The translations under genes were made by a program, and so were the position numbers. Below are positions 15,832 through 24,285 of a stretch of DNA of 64,000 nucleotides, piece after piece. Numbering within the stretch: position 1 is the stretch's first letter; the number at the start of each line of letters is the position of its first letter. The stretch is from Pseudomonas sp. LS1212 (GTDB lineage: Bacteria; Pseudomonadota; Gammaproteobacteria; Pseudomonadales; Pseudomonadaceae). The notes under the pieces were generated by a model that saw nothing but the letters and a program-made list of their open reading frames with translations, was not told where the DNA came from and did not search any database. The stretch is from NCBI RefSeq assembly GCF_024741815.1, contig NZ_CP102951.1, positions 4,974,001-5,038,000 on the forward strand, read 5' to 3'.

Positions 15832-17475
15832 TCAGCGCGGCGTGCTGCGCTGCACCAGCGCTTCGACCTCCAGCCCACGCGGCAAGGTCCCGAAGACGCG
15901 CCCGCCGGTGCCCAGGCGACTGGCGATAAAGGCATCGCTGACCGCAGAGTTTCCGGCCTCGAGCAACAACTTGGCCTGCAGGCCCAAGGCAATGTCTTCG
16001 ATCAATTGCCGGGCGCGGTACTGAATGTCGCCGGTGTCCTGGGACGCCAATTTCAGTATTTCGATATGGGTAGCCAGGCGTTTGTCGCCATGGCCATCGC
16101 CCAGCTCGGCGAACAGTGCATCGAGCACGCCTGGCTCCTTGGACAAGGCCCGCAGCACATCCAGGCATTGCACATTGCCAGAGCCTTCCCATGTCGAGTT
16201 GACCGGGGCTTCGCGGTACAGGCGCGGCAGGATACTGTCCTCGACGTAGCCGGCGCCGCCCATGCATTCGGCAGCCTCGTTGATCATGGCCGGCGCGCGC
16301 TTGCAGATCCAATACTTGCCCACGGCCGTGACCAGCCGGGCGAAAAGCACCTGCTGCTGGTCATTGGGTTGATCCAGGGCTTTGCCCATGCGCAGGCTCA
16401 AGGCCAATGCCGCTTCACTTTCCAGCGCCAGGTCGGCGAGCACGTTCTGCATCAACGGCTGCTCGCTGAGCAGGCGCCCGCCGACACGACGGTGTGCGCA
16501 ATGGTGGGCCGCCTGGGTCAAGGCCTGGCGCATCAGTGCGCTGGAACCGACCATGCAATCAAAGCGGGTCATGGCAACCATCTCGATAATGGTCGGCACG
16601 CCTCGCCCTTCTTCACCGACCATCCAGGCCAGCGCCCCGCGGAACTCCACCTCGCTTGAAGCATTGGAGCAGTTGCCGAGCTTGTTCTTCAGACGCTGGA
16701 TGTAGAACTCATTGCGTGTGTCGTCCGGGCGATGGCGCGGCAGCAGGAAGCAGGTCAGGCCCTTGTCGGTCTGGGCCAGCGTCAGGAAGGCATCACACAT
16801 CGGCGCCGAGCAGAACCATTTGTGCCCGACCAGCTCATAAGCCTGGCCCGGGCCGCCAGCACCAACCGGATAGGCCCGCGTGGTGTTGGCGCGCACATCG
16901 GTGCCACCCTGCTTCTCGGTCATGGCCATACCGATAGTCACGCCGGCCTTGTGTGCCATCGACACATTGCGCGGGTCGTATTCGGTAGCGAGGACTTTGG
17001 GCAGCCATTGCTCGGCCAGGTCCGGCTGCAGCTTCAGCGCCGGCACGCTGGCGAAGGTCATGGTCAAGGGGCAGCCGCTGCCGGCTTCGGCCTGGCTATG
17101 CAGGTAGGTCATTGCAGCCCGGGCCACGTGCGCACCATCACGCGGGTCGGCCCAGGGCAGAGACGGCAGGCCATGCTCGATGGCCGTGCGCATCAACTCA
17201 TGATAAGCCGGGTGGAACTCCACCAGGTCAATGCGATGGCCGAAACGATCGTGACTGCTGAAGACCGGCTTGTTCTGATTGGCCAGAAACCCTGCCGCCA
17301 TCAATGGCCCGCCGGCCAGCGCGCCATAGGTGTCGATACGCTGTTCGGCCCAGCCCGCCCCGTATCGGCGTGCCCATTCCTGCAGGGGCAGGTCAATACG
17401 ATAAAGGTTGGCCCCATCCAACGAAGGCGGCTGATTAGTGACTTCATGGGTTTCAGCGAATTGATGCAGATTCAT
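15832..17475 (-). CDS. aidB: AidB-like acyl-CoA dehydrogenase family flavoprotein
   Basis: The protein has 547 residues, the AidB length, longer than normal acyl-CoA dehydrogenases (about 390). It has the long AidB N-terminus (SLDGANLYRIDLPLQEWARR), the FAD-binding GMAMTEKQGGTDVRAN segment, and the C-terminal ECMGGAGYVEDSILPRLYRE followed by the AidB DNA-binding-type tail. AidB of E. coli is part of the adaptive response to alkylation and binds DNA. No Ada site is obvious upstream. A palindrome GATTCA-N6-TGAATC lies upstream of the start. Confidence 0.9.
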   Translation of the reverse strand: MNLHQFAETHEVTNQPPSLDGANLYRIDLPLQEWARRYGAGWAEQRIDTYGALAGGPLMAAGFLANQNKPVFSSHDRFGHRIDLVEFHPAYHELMRTAIEHGLPSLPWADPRDGAHVARAAMTYLHSQAEAGSGCPLTMTFASVPALKLQPDLAEQWLPKVLATEYDPRNVSMAHKAGVTIGMAMTEKQGGTDVRANTTRAYPVGAGGPGQAYELVGHKWFCSAPMCDAFLTLAQTDKGLTCFLLPRHRPDDTRNEFYIQRLKNKLGNCSNASSEVEFRGALAWMVGEEGRGVPTIIEMVAMTRFDCMVGSSALMRQALTQAAHHCAHRRVGGRLLSEQPLMQNVLADLALESEAALALSLRMGKALDQPNDQQQVLFARLVTAVGKYWICKRAPAMINEAAECMGGAGYVEDSILPRLYREAPVNSTWEGSGNVQCLDVLRALSKEPGVLDALFAELGDGHGDKRLATHIEILKLASQDTGDIQYRARQLIEDIALGLQAKLLLEAGNSAVSDAFIASRLGTGGRVFGTLPRGLEVEALVQRSTPR

Positions 17476-17566
17476 TGAGGGGCTCCTTGGATAAAGGCCG
17501 ATTCAGTTCAGTGAATCACGGCGCAGCCCTCACTCAAAGTGTCATATCAGCCGAAACATCGGCGCT

Positions 17567-19954
17567 TTAGCCATCAGCCGAGGACAGCAACCAGCCGTGC
17601 AACATCCCCTGCAACTCCTCGAAACGGACTGGTTTGGCCAGACAATCGCTCACCCCTGCCTCCAGGCAAAGCTCACGCTCCCCCTGCTGCAACCTGGCCG
17701 TCAACGCCAGCACCGGCAGATGGGCACAGCCTGGGATCTCGCGCAGTTTGCGGCAAATGCCAAAGCCCTCCTGCGAAGGGATCCGGCAGTCCAGCAGCAC
17801 GGCATCGAAGCGTTCGCGGCGCAGAAGCTCGAGCGCGCTCGAGAGATCTTCGGCCGTACGGACCCGGTAACCCAGCTTGAGGAGCATGCCGCGGACCACC
17901 AGCTGGTTAATGCTACTGTCATCGATCAACAGCACCGTGCATTCGTAGGCCGCCCGCTGCGGCTCCCGCGCCATGAAGGGTGCGGGTGCTGCGGCCGGCG
18001 CCGGCGGCAGCTCACATTGCCCCATCCGTACCGTCAGCTCGAAGCTGCTGCCTTGCCCGGGCGTGGAACGATGGGTCAAGCTTCCGTCCATCAGCTCGGC
18101 CAACTGCCGGCATATCGCCAGACCGATCCCGAGCCCGCCGTGCTCGCGGGTCATGGAACCGTCGAGCTGATAAAAACGCTGGTACAGCGTCGCCTCGTCC
18201 AGGTGGCCGAAACCGATACCGCTGTCGCTGACCTTGAACATCAGCTCGAGGGTTTCGTCAGCCGTGCTCCGGCCACTTACCTGCAGGCTAACTATGCCCT
18301 GGCGGGTGAACTTGATCCCGTTGTCGAGCAGGCAGGCCAGGCACAGGCTCAGCTTCTTGGCGTCGCCCACCACTTGCTCCGGCACCTGCGATGCAACCTC
18401 GATGGTAAACATCAGGCCCTTGCGCTGGGCCTGCCCGGAAAATTGCAGGCGCAGGCTTTCAAGCACGCCACGCAGGCTGAAGGCCTCGCGTTGGGGGTAG
18501 AGTTTCCCCGCCTGCAGTTCGGTGAGGATCAGGATGTCATCGACCATCCGCATCATGTCGCGCGCGGACCCGGCGGCCGTCTGTTGGTACTGGGCAAGCT
18601 CGGGGCCCAAGGGCACGGTCTGCATCAACTCCAGCGAACCGATCACCCCATTCATCGGCGTACGCAGCTCGTGGGTGACGGTGGCCAGGAACTCATCCTT
18701 GAGCCGATTACTGTTGGCCAGTTGCTGGTTGAGCACCTCGAGTTTTTGCCCGGCATCGAGCAAGGTCTGCGCCTGCTGCTCGCGCATGCTGTTGATCCGG
18801 TCGGCCAGAGCCAGCGATAGCAGCCCGACTTCCAGGGCCGAACCGATCTGGCTGGCGTACATGGTGATGAAGATGTTGGGCAGATACCCCAGAACCATCA
18901 ACGTATTGATCACCCCGCCAAGCAGGAAGGCCGACCAGGCGATGATGAAATACCGCGCCACGCGCAGGCCCCGCCACCAGGCGACAATGCCCGCGGTGAA
19001 AATGGCCACGGTGAACAACAGCGCCAGCAGCGTTGCCAGGCGCAGCGCAATTCCGTAGCTCATGGTCAACGCCATCAACACCACGATTGCGCCGCAGGCC
19101 ATCAGCGCCAGCAACAAGCGGTCGAGCACGCGACTGTGCACCGCCGTTTGCAGGAAACTGCGGGCGAACTGGCAGCCAAAGAAGCCGGCCGCACCGATGA
19201 AAAAGGGCGTTGCCGCGTTGGCCCACCAAGGGTTGTTCGGCCAGAAAAATTCCACGCCCGCGCCATTGACCGATACCTGATACAGGCCAAACGAAGCGAT
19301 ATAGAGGATGTAATAGAGATAACTGGTGTCGCGCACACTGAGGTAAATGAACAGGTTGTAGACCAGCATCCCCAACAACACGCCGTAAATCAGCCCAAGC
19401 ACATAGATGCGTGCAGGCTGCTCCTCCATATAGGCATGGCTGGACCAAAGGGTCAGCGGGGCCTGGACGGAGCCTTGGCTTTTCAGGCGCAGATACACCG
19501 TTCTGGATTGCCCCGGATTGAACGGCACCCCGAACAGGTAGTTATTCTGCTTGATCTGTCGACTGACGAACGGCAAGGCATCGCCGGTGCTCCGGACCAA
19601 TTGATAAGCCCCGGCCGCATCGGCCAGATACAGTTCCAGGCTATCGAGCGGCGGATAGGCCAACTCGAGCAACCAGTTGCGTGGGGCTGAAGAAGCGGTC
19701 GTGTCGTAGCGTAGATCGATGCGCAGCCAGAACGCCGAGGTCGAGTACCCGGCATTGAGCACGTCGCCGAGGTGCGGACGAAACTGATCACCCAGTGCCG
19801 CAGAACTGACTTGCTCAATCGTGGCATTGCCTTCGCGGTCTTCGAAAACCTGCATCACTCGCCCCAGGGGGAGGCTGCGAGTGGTGTCATCGAAATCGAC
19901 CGCACAGGCCAGCATTGGCAGCCAACCCACCAGTAGAATCAGCAAATAGTGCAT
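17567..19954 (-). CDS. 7TM-DISM hybrid sensor histidine kinase/response regulator
   Basis: This 795-residue membrane sensor starts with a signal peptide (HYLLILLVGWLPMLACA). A periplasmic 7TMR-DISMED2 domain follows (about 25-165), then seven membrane helices (about 180-390), a short coiled coil, a HisKA domain with phosphoacceptor His428 in THELRTPMNG, an ATPase domain with G boxes DSGIGF and GGLGIGLAIC, and a C-terminal receiver with Asp722 in LLDCRIPSQEGF. Such hybrids sense carbohydrate-like ligands through the DISMED2 domain. There is no cognate output regulator next to it, so it is an orphan that may signal through a phosphotransfer protein. An upstream in-frame ATG would add 48 residues with no signal peptide. 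Confidence 0.9.
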   Translation of the reverse strand: MHYLLILLVGWLPMLACAVDFDDTTRSLPLGRVMQVFEDREGNATIEQVSSAALGDQFRPHLGDVLNAGYSTSAFWLRIDLRYDTTASSAPRNWLLELAYPPLDSLELYLADAAGAYQLVRSTGDALPFVSRQIKQNNYLFGVPFNPGQSRTVYLRLKSQGSVQAPLTLWSSHAYMEEQPARIYVLGLIYGVLLGMLVYNLFIYLSVRDTSYLYYILYIASFGLYQVSVNGAGVEFFWPNNPWWANAATPFFIGAAGFFGCQFARSFLQTAVHSRVLDRLLLALMACGAIVVLMALTMSYGIALRLATLLALLFTVAIFTAGIVAWWRGLRVARYFIIAWSAFLLGGVINTLMVLGYLPNIFITMYASQIGSALEVGLLSLALADRINSMREQQAQTLLDAGQKLEVLNQQLANSNRLKDEFLATVTHELRTPMNGVIGSLELMQTVPLGPELAQYQQTAAGSARDMMRMVDDILILTELQAGKLYPQREAFSLRGVLESLRLQFSGQAQRKGLMFTIEVASQVPEQVVGDAKKLSLCLACLLDNGIKFTRQGIVSLQVSGRSTADETLELMFKVSDSGIGFGHLDEATLYQRFYQLDGSMTREHGGLGIGLAICRQLAELMDGSLTHRSTPGQGSSFELTVRMGQCELPPAPAAAPAPFMAREPQRAAYECTVLLIDDSSINQLVVRGMLLKLGYRVRTAEDLSSALELLRRERFDAVLLDCRIPSQEGFGICRKLREIPGCAHLPVLALTARLQQGERELCLEAGVSDCLAKPVRFEELQGMLHGWLLSSADG

Positions 19955-20218
19955 ACAGCCCCAGCATAGCCTGTCCGAGTGCGTCGCGAAGCCTCCCCAG
20001 TCCTTTTGAGGCGACGTATTGCGGCAGTGCCTGTTATCAATATCGAAGCACTCTAGCATAGCTTCCGAGGGCCTGTTCACGCCAAACAAAAATACCAAAT
20101 AAAGGCTCTAAATCAGTACTTTCAGAGAAAATCAGAAAAAAACGCTGACGCCTCGATCAAAAAATCAATGACAAGCAGGCAGACCTGTAAAAAGCGTTTG
20201 GTGGTAAGCTCGCGCACC

Positions 20219-21016
20219 ATGAATATCTATAGCTCCCGCCCTGTTGTCCTCTGTCTCTCCGGCCACGACCCAAGTGGCGGCGCCGGCTTGCAGGCAGATA
20301 TAGAAGCCCTTATCGCTCAAGGTTGCCATGCAGCGCCCGCTGTCACCGCCCTGACCGTGCAGGACACCGTCAATGTCAGCGACTTCCGCGTCCTGGACCG
20401 GGAGTGGGTGTTGGCCCAGGCCAACGCCGTGCTCAACGACTTGACCGTAGCCGCCGTCAAGCTGGGCATGCTCGGCTCGCTGGAAATGGTCGACACCGTC
20501 GTCGAACTGCTCCAGGCCCACCCGCACCTGCCGCTGGTGTGCGACCCGGTGCTGCGCGCCGGCGGTGGCGGACGCCTGGGCAAGGACGAAGTCGGTTACG
20601 CCATGCGTGAACGGCTGCTGCCGCTCGCGACCATTGCCACCCCCAACCTCCCCGAAGCGCGCATCCTCGCCGAATTGCCCGAAGGCACGGCAGACGAGTG
20701 CGCAGAAAAACTCTTGCCGTTTTGCAAGCATCTGCTGATCACCGGTGGCCACGGTGACGAACACGAAGTGCACAACCGTTTGTACAGCCGCGATGGCACT
20801 CGCCAGACATTTACCTGCCAGCGCCTGCCGGGCAGCTACCATGGCTCCGGCTGCACCCTGGCGAGCACCCTGGCCGGGCGCCTGGCCCTGGGCGAGCAAC
20901 TGCAAAGCGCCGTAAAAACAGCACTCGACTACACATGGCGAACCCTGCGTGACGCAGAGCAGCTCGGCAAGGGCCAGTTCGTGCCACGCCGACTGCCGCT
21001 GGATTTCTGCTCCTGA
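20219..21016 (+). CDS. thiD: Hydroxymethylpyrimidine/phosphomethylpyrimidine kinase ThiD
   Basis: The protein of 265 residues has the ribokinase-fold signature CLSGHDPSGGAGLQADIEA at the N-terminus and the anion-hole motif GSGCTLASTLAG near residue 210. It phosphorylates HMP to HMP-P and HMP-PP for thiamine synthesis. The ATG at 20219 starts just before the first strand. thiE follows after 23 bases and hemL after that, so the three form a likely operon. No TPP riboswitch is recognisable upstream. Confidence 0.94.
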   Translation: MNIYSSRPVVLCLSGHDPSGGAGLQADIEALIAQGCHAAPAVTALTVQDTVNVSDFRVLDREWVLAQANAVLNDLTVAAVKLGMLGSLEMVDTVVELLQAHPHLPLVCDPVLRAGGGGRLGKDEVGYAMRERLLPLATIATPNLPEARILAELPEGTADECAEKLLPFCKHLLITGGHGDEHEVHNRLYSRDGTRQTFTCQRLPGSYHGSGCTLASTLAGRLALGEQLQSAVKTALDYTWRTLRDAEQLGKGQFVPRRLPLDFCS

Positions 21017-21039
21017 CGACCGGCCTTGAGGCGCACCCG

Positions 21040-21678
21040 ATGCTCATGTTACGAGAATTACGTGGCTTGTATGCCATCACCGACAGCCAATTGCTGGCCG
21101 GCAAGTTTCTTCCCTACGTCGAGGCGGCACTCGATGGCGGCGTCACGCTGCTGCAATACCGTGACAAGAGCAGCGATCAAGCGCGTCGCTTGCGCGAGGC
21201 CGAAGCGCTGCGCACGCTGTGCGAACGCTACAAGACCCAGCTGATCATCAACGATGATGCAGAGCTTGCCGCACGCCTGGGCGTGGGTGTCCATCTGGGG
21301 CAAACCGATGGCCCGCTGACACCGGCGCGAACCCTGCTCGGTCGCCAGGCGATCATCGGCGCTACCTGCCACAGCCAGCTCGAGCTCGCCGAGCAGGCAG
21401 CCCGCGAAGGCGCCAACTACGTCGCCTTTGGCCGCTTCTTCAATTCCAACACCAAGCCCGGTGCTCCGGCGGCCAACCTTGAACTGCTCGACCAGGCCCG
21501 CACACGGCTGAAACTGCCGATTGCCGTGATTGGCGGCATCACCCTGGAAAATGCCAGGCCGCTCATCGCCCACGGCGCCGACCTGCTGGCGGTGATCCAC
21601 GCCCTGTTCAGCGCCGACAGCACGCAGGAAGTCACCCGCCGCGCTCGCGCTTTCAATGCCTTGTTCGAATCTGTCTGA
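21040..21678 (+). CDS. thiE: Thiamine-phosphate synthase ThiE
   Basis: The 212-residue TIM-barrel enzyme joins HMP-PP and thiazole phosphate. Recognisable are the phosphate-binding LLQYRDKSSDQARR near residue 40, the conserved GATCHSQLELAEQAAREGANYV segment read as GATCHS and GANYVAFGRFF, and the final AVIGGITLENARPLI. The true start may be the second ATG two codons on (MLRELRGLYAITD). It lies between thiD and hemL on the same strand with short gaps. Confidence 0.93.
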   Translation: MLMLRELRGLYAITDSQLLAGKFLPYVEAALDGGVTLLQYRDKSSDQARRLREAEALRTLCERYKTQLIINDDAELAARLGVGVHLGQTDGPLTPARTLLGRQAIIGATCHSQLELAEQAAREGANYVAFGRFFNSNTKPGAPAANLELLDQARTRLKLPIAVIGGITLENARPLIAHGADLLAVIHALFSADSTQEVTRRARAFNALFESV

Positions 21679-21695
21679 TTTAAAGAGAACCCATC

Positions 21696-22979
21696 ATGTC
21701 TCGTTCCGAAATCCTCTTTGCCAATGCCCAAAAACATATTCCCGGCGGTGTGAATTCTCCGGTTCGCGCCTTCAAGAGTGTTGGCGGCACGCCGCTGTTC
21801 TTCAAACATGCGGCCGGTGCCTATGTCACTGACGAAGATGACAAGCGCTACGTTGACTACGTTGGCTCCTGGGGCCCGATGATTCTCGGCCACAGCCACC
21901 CGGACGTGCTCGAAGCCGTACGCAGGCAACTGGAGCATGGGTTGTCCTACGGCGCACCGACTGCCATGGAAACCGAGATGGCCGACCTGGTCTGCTCGAT
22001 CGTGCCATCGATGGAGATGGTCCGCATGGTCAGCTCGGGCACTGAAGCCACCATGAGCGCCATCCGCCTGGCGCGTGGCTTTACCGGCCGCGACAGCATC
22101 ATCAAATTCGAAGGCTGCTACCACGGGCACTCCGACAGCCTTCTGGTCAAGGCCGGCTCCGGCGCCCTGACCCAAGGCGTTCCAAGCTCTGCGGGCGTAC
22201 CCGCGGCATTCGCCAAACACACCTTGACCCTGCCGTTCAACGACATCGATGCCGTCGAGAAAATGCTCGCCGACGCAGGCCAGGAAGTGGCTTGCATCAT
22301 CGTCGAGCCCGTGGCCGGCAACATGAACTGCGTGCCACCGGCACCTGGCTTTCTCGAAGGCCTGCGCACCCTCTGCGACAAGCATGGCGTGGTGTTGATT
22401 TTCGACGAAGTGATGACCGGTTTCCGTGTCGCCCTGGGTGGCGCCCAGGCGCACTATGGCGTGACGCCGGACCTGAGCACCTTCGGCAAGATCATCGGTG
22501 GCGGCATGCCGGTCGGCTGCTTCGGCGGCAAACGTGAAATCATGTCGCACATTGCCCCGCTGGGCCCGGTTTACCAGGCGGGCACCTTGTCCGGCAACCC
22601 GCTGGCGATGGCCGCTGGCCTGACCACGCTGAACCTCATCAGCCGCCCGGGCTTCCACGCCGAACTGAGCGACTACACCAGCCGCCTGCTCGACGGCCTG
22701 CAACAGCGCGCCGATGCCGCCAGCATTCCTTTCGTGACCACCCAGGCCGGTGGCATGTTCGGCCTGTACTTCAGCGGTGCCGACGACATTGTCACCTTCG
22801 ATGATGTAATGGCCAGCGACGCCGACCGCTTCAAGCGCTTCTTCCACTTGATGCTCGAGGGTGGCGTGTACCTGGCGCCAAGCGCCTTCGAGGCTGGCTT
22901 CACCTCTATCGCCCATGGCGACGCCGAACTGAAGATCACCCTTGATGCCGCCGAGCGCGCGTTCGCTGCACTCAAGTAA
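21696..22979 (+). CDS. hemL: Glutamate-1-semialdehyde 2,1-aminomutase HemL
   Basis: The 427-residue PLP enzyme of fold type I catalyses the last step to 5-aminolevulinate in the C5 haem pathway. The PLP lysine lies in STFGKIIGGGMPVG near residue 265. The N-terminal IPGGVNSPVRAFKSVGG and the VSSGTEATMSAIRLARG segment that grips the phosphate are diagnostic. AAAGAGAA precedes the ATG. The gene ends at a large palindromic repeat that separates it from the next transcription unit. Confidence 0.95.
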   Translation: MSRSEILFANAQKHIPGGVNSPVRAFKSVGGTPLFFKHAAGAYVTDEDDKRYVDYVGSWGPMILGHSHPDVLEAVRRQLEHGLSYGAPTAMETEMADLVCSIVPSMEMVRMVSSGTEATMSAIRLARGFTGRDSIIKFEGCYHGHSDSLLVKAGSGALTQGVPSSAGVPAAFAKHTLTLPFNDIDAVEKMLADAGQEVACIIVEPVAGNMNCVPPAPGFLEGLRTLCDKHGVVLIFDEVMTGFRVALGGAQAHYGVTPDLSTFGKIIGGGMPVGCFGGKREIMSHIAPLGPVYQAGTLSGNPLAMAAGLTTLNLISRPGFHAELSDYTSRLLDGLQQRADAASIPFVTTQAGGMFGLYFSGADDIVTFDDVMASDADRFKRFFHLMLEGGVYLAPSAFEAGFTSIAHGDAELKITLDAAERAFAALK

Positions 22980-22998
22980 TCGCTCTGCGCGCTCGGCC

Positions 22999-23134
22999 TG
23001 CGACCGCTTTGCGGTCGAGCGTCGCAGCGGCGCACCGAGCCTGTGGCAGCGGCTACATCGACCGTGCCAGGCCGAACTCTGTAGCCGCTGCCGAATGGCT
23101 GCGCTCGAGCGCGCAGCGGTCGCAGAAATGCCAG
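22999..23134. repeat. Nested inverted repeats (REP/BIME-like), related to 1927-2038
   Basis: Outer arms TGCGACCGCT and AGCGGTCGCA enclose inner arms GGCAGCGGCTAC (23045-23056) and GTAGCCGCTGCC (23091-23102). The inner core is identical to that of the repeat at 1927-2038, while the outer parts diverge. It lies between hemL and the Sel1-repeat gene, both on the plus strand, and can form a cruciform or a transcript hairpin. Confidence 0.7.
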
Positions 23135-23272
23135 GTTCGACGCCATGACTTCCCACGCGGCAGAAAAACGAGTAAAGACTTTGTAAGGTTGGCCCTGCTT
23201 ATTTCATAATGTGCCACCAGTACATTCCCTGGCCGGGTCCGCCCGCACCTATGCAGAGGTAAGTCGATCCCC

Positions 23273-23821
23273 ATGAACCGCACCGGCCGCGCCCTTGCCC
23301 TGGGCTGCCTGTTGCTTCTTCACCCCCTGCTGGCCTTGGCAGGCGGTAATTCGTTGTTGATCCCAGCGATGGGCCGCTGCACCCTCAATACTCAGCCCGA
23401 AGACTTGCCGCAAGCGCTTGCCGCGTGCCAGCAGGCCGCAAAATCGGGGGATATCCAGGCGCAGTACGAACTGGGTGAGTTTTATTACGACGGCAAGAAT
23501 GCCCCGCGCGACCTCAATAAAGCCCTGAATTATTTCGAGCAGGCCTCACTGCAGGGCCACGCCCAGGCGCAATACAATCTGGGCGTCATGTTCTTTCGTG
23601 GCGAAGGTGTGCCGGCCAACAACGTTCAGGCTTACATCCTGCTGAAGATGGCGGCGGTCAATGGCTTCGAAGAGGCGCTGGACGTCGCCGACCAGGTCTC
23701 CGGGCAAATGCGGCGCGAGGAACTGGAAGTCGCGACTCAGGTGCTGGGGCAAATTTTCCGCAAATACCTGCTGGAGCTGCAGACGGCCGACGGCCGTACG
23801 CCCTTCGCGCCGCTGCCTTGA
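23273..23821 (+). CDS. Secreted Sel1-repeat protein
   Basis: The protein has 182 residues with a signal peptide (ALGCLLLLHPLLALAGG). Two Sel1-type helical repeats occupy about residues 60-135, for instance IQAQYELGEFYYDGKNAPRD and AQAQYNLGVMFFRGEGVP. Sel1 repeats form a solenoid used for protein contacts; this is probably a periplasmic scaffold. It converges on the DUF1820 gene with only a few bases between the stops. The pairing partner is unknown. Confidence 0.8.
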   Translation: MNRTGRALALGCLLLLHPLLALAGGNSLLIPAMGRCTLNTQPEDLPQALAACQQAAKSGDIQAQYELGEFYYDGKNAPRDLNKALNYFEQASLQGHAQAQYNLGVMFFRGEGVPANNVQAYILLKMAAVNGFEEALDVADQVSGQMRREELEVATQVLGQIFRKYLLELQTADGRTPFAPLP

Positions 23822-23827
23822 AGCCGG

Positions 23828-24154
23828 TTACTTGTCCGGCATCGGCATGGGGAATGGCATCACGTTGCTCACCCCACGCGCTTCGCTGATCTTCGGAGTT
23901 CCCAGGCGCTCGACTTCATCGATGCGGATGATCGAGTGCATCGGTACAAAGCTGCGCACAACACCTTCAAATTGCGCCTTGAGCTTTTCTTCGCTCGGAT
24001 CGACGACAACCTGGGTACGCTCACCAAAGACGAACTCTTCCACCTCGAGAAAACCCCACAGGTCACTTTGATAGATCTGCTTGGCGTACATCTCGAACAC
24101 CTGGCCCTGGTTAAGGAAAATCACTTTGTAGATTGGCGCTTCGCGTTTGGTCAT
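23828..24154 (-). CDS. DUF1820 family protein
   Basis: This 108-residue cytosolic protein with no signal or membrane segment is recognisable from YKVIFLNQGQVFEMYAKQIY and from the C-terminal HSIIRIDEVERLGTPKISE, typical of the small DUF1820 family of Pseudomonas and relatives. The function is unknown. It is divergent from miaB across 131 bases, which contain the miaB -10 box and a TATAGT that could serve this gene. Confidence 0.82.
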   Translation of the reverse strand: MTKREAPIYKVIFLNQGQVFEMYAKQIYQSDLWGFLEVEEFVFGERTQVVVDPSEEKLKAQFEGVVRSFVPMHSIIRIDEVERLGTPKISEARGVSNVMPFPMPMPDK

Positions 24155-24247
24155 CTTGGGCGGGTAACAGTCGGGAAGAGTGAGGAGGGCGAAAACTATA
24201 GCATAGCGGCCAGACAGGCAACGCTAGGAACCGATGGCCGCGACCAC

Positions 24248-24253
24248 TATAAT
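24248..24253 (+). promoter_or_regulatory. Consensus -10 box of the miaB transcription unit
   Basis: A perfect TATAAT lies 33 bases before the miaB start codon. No clear -35 element is seen at 16-18 bases upstream. Confidence 0.45.
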
Positions 24254-24285
24254 ATGCGGTTCTTTGAATCACCTGATGATCGCGC

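Noticed and set aside
20100..20218. TPP riboswitch before thiD
   Set aside because: The conserved CTGAGA and ACCTGA-type boxes and the expected stems are absent in the leader.
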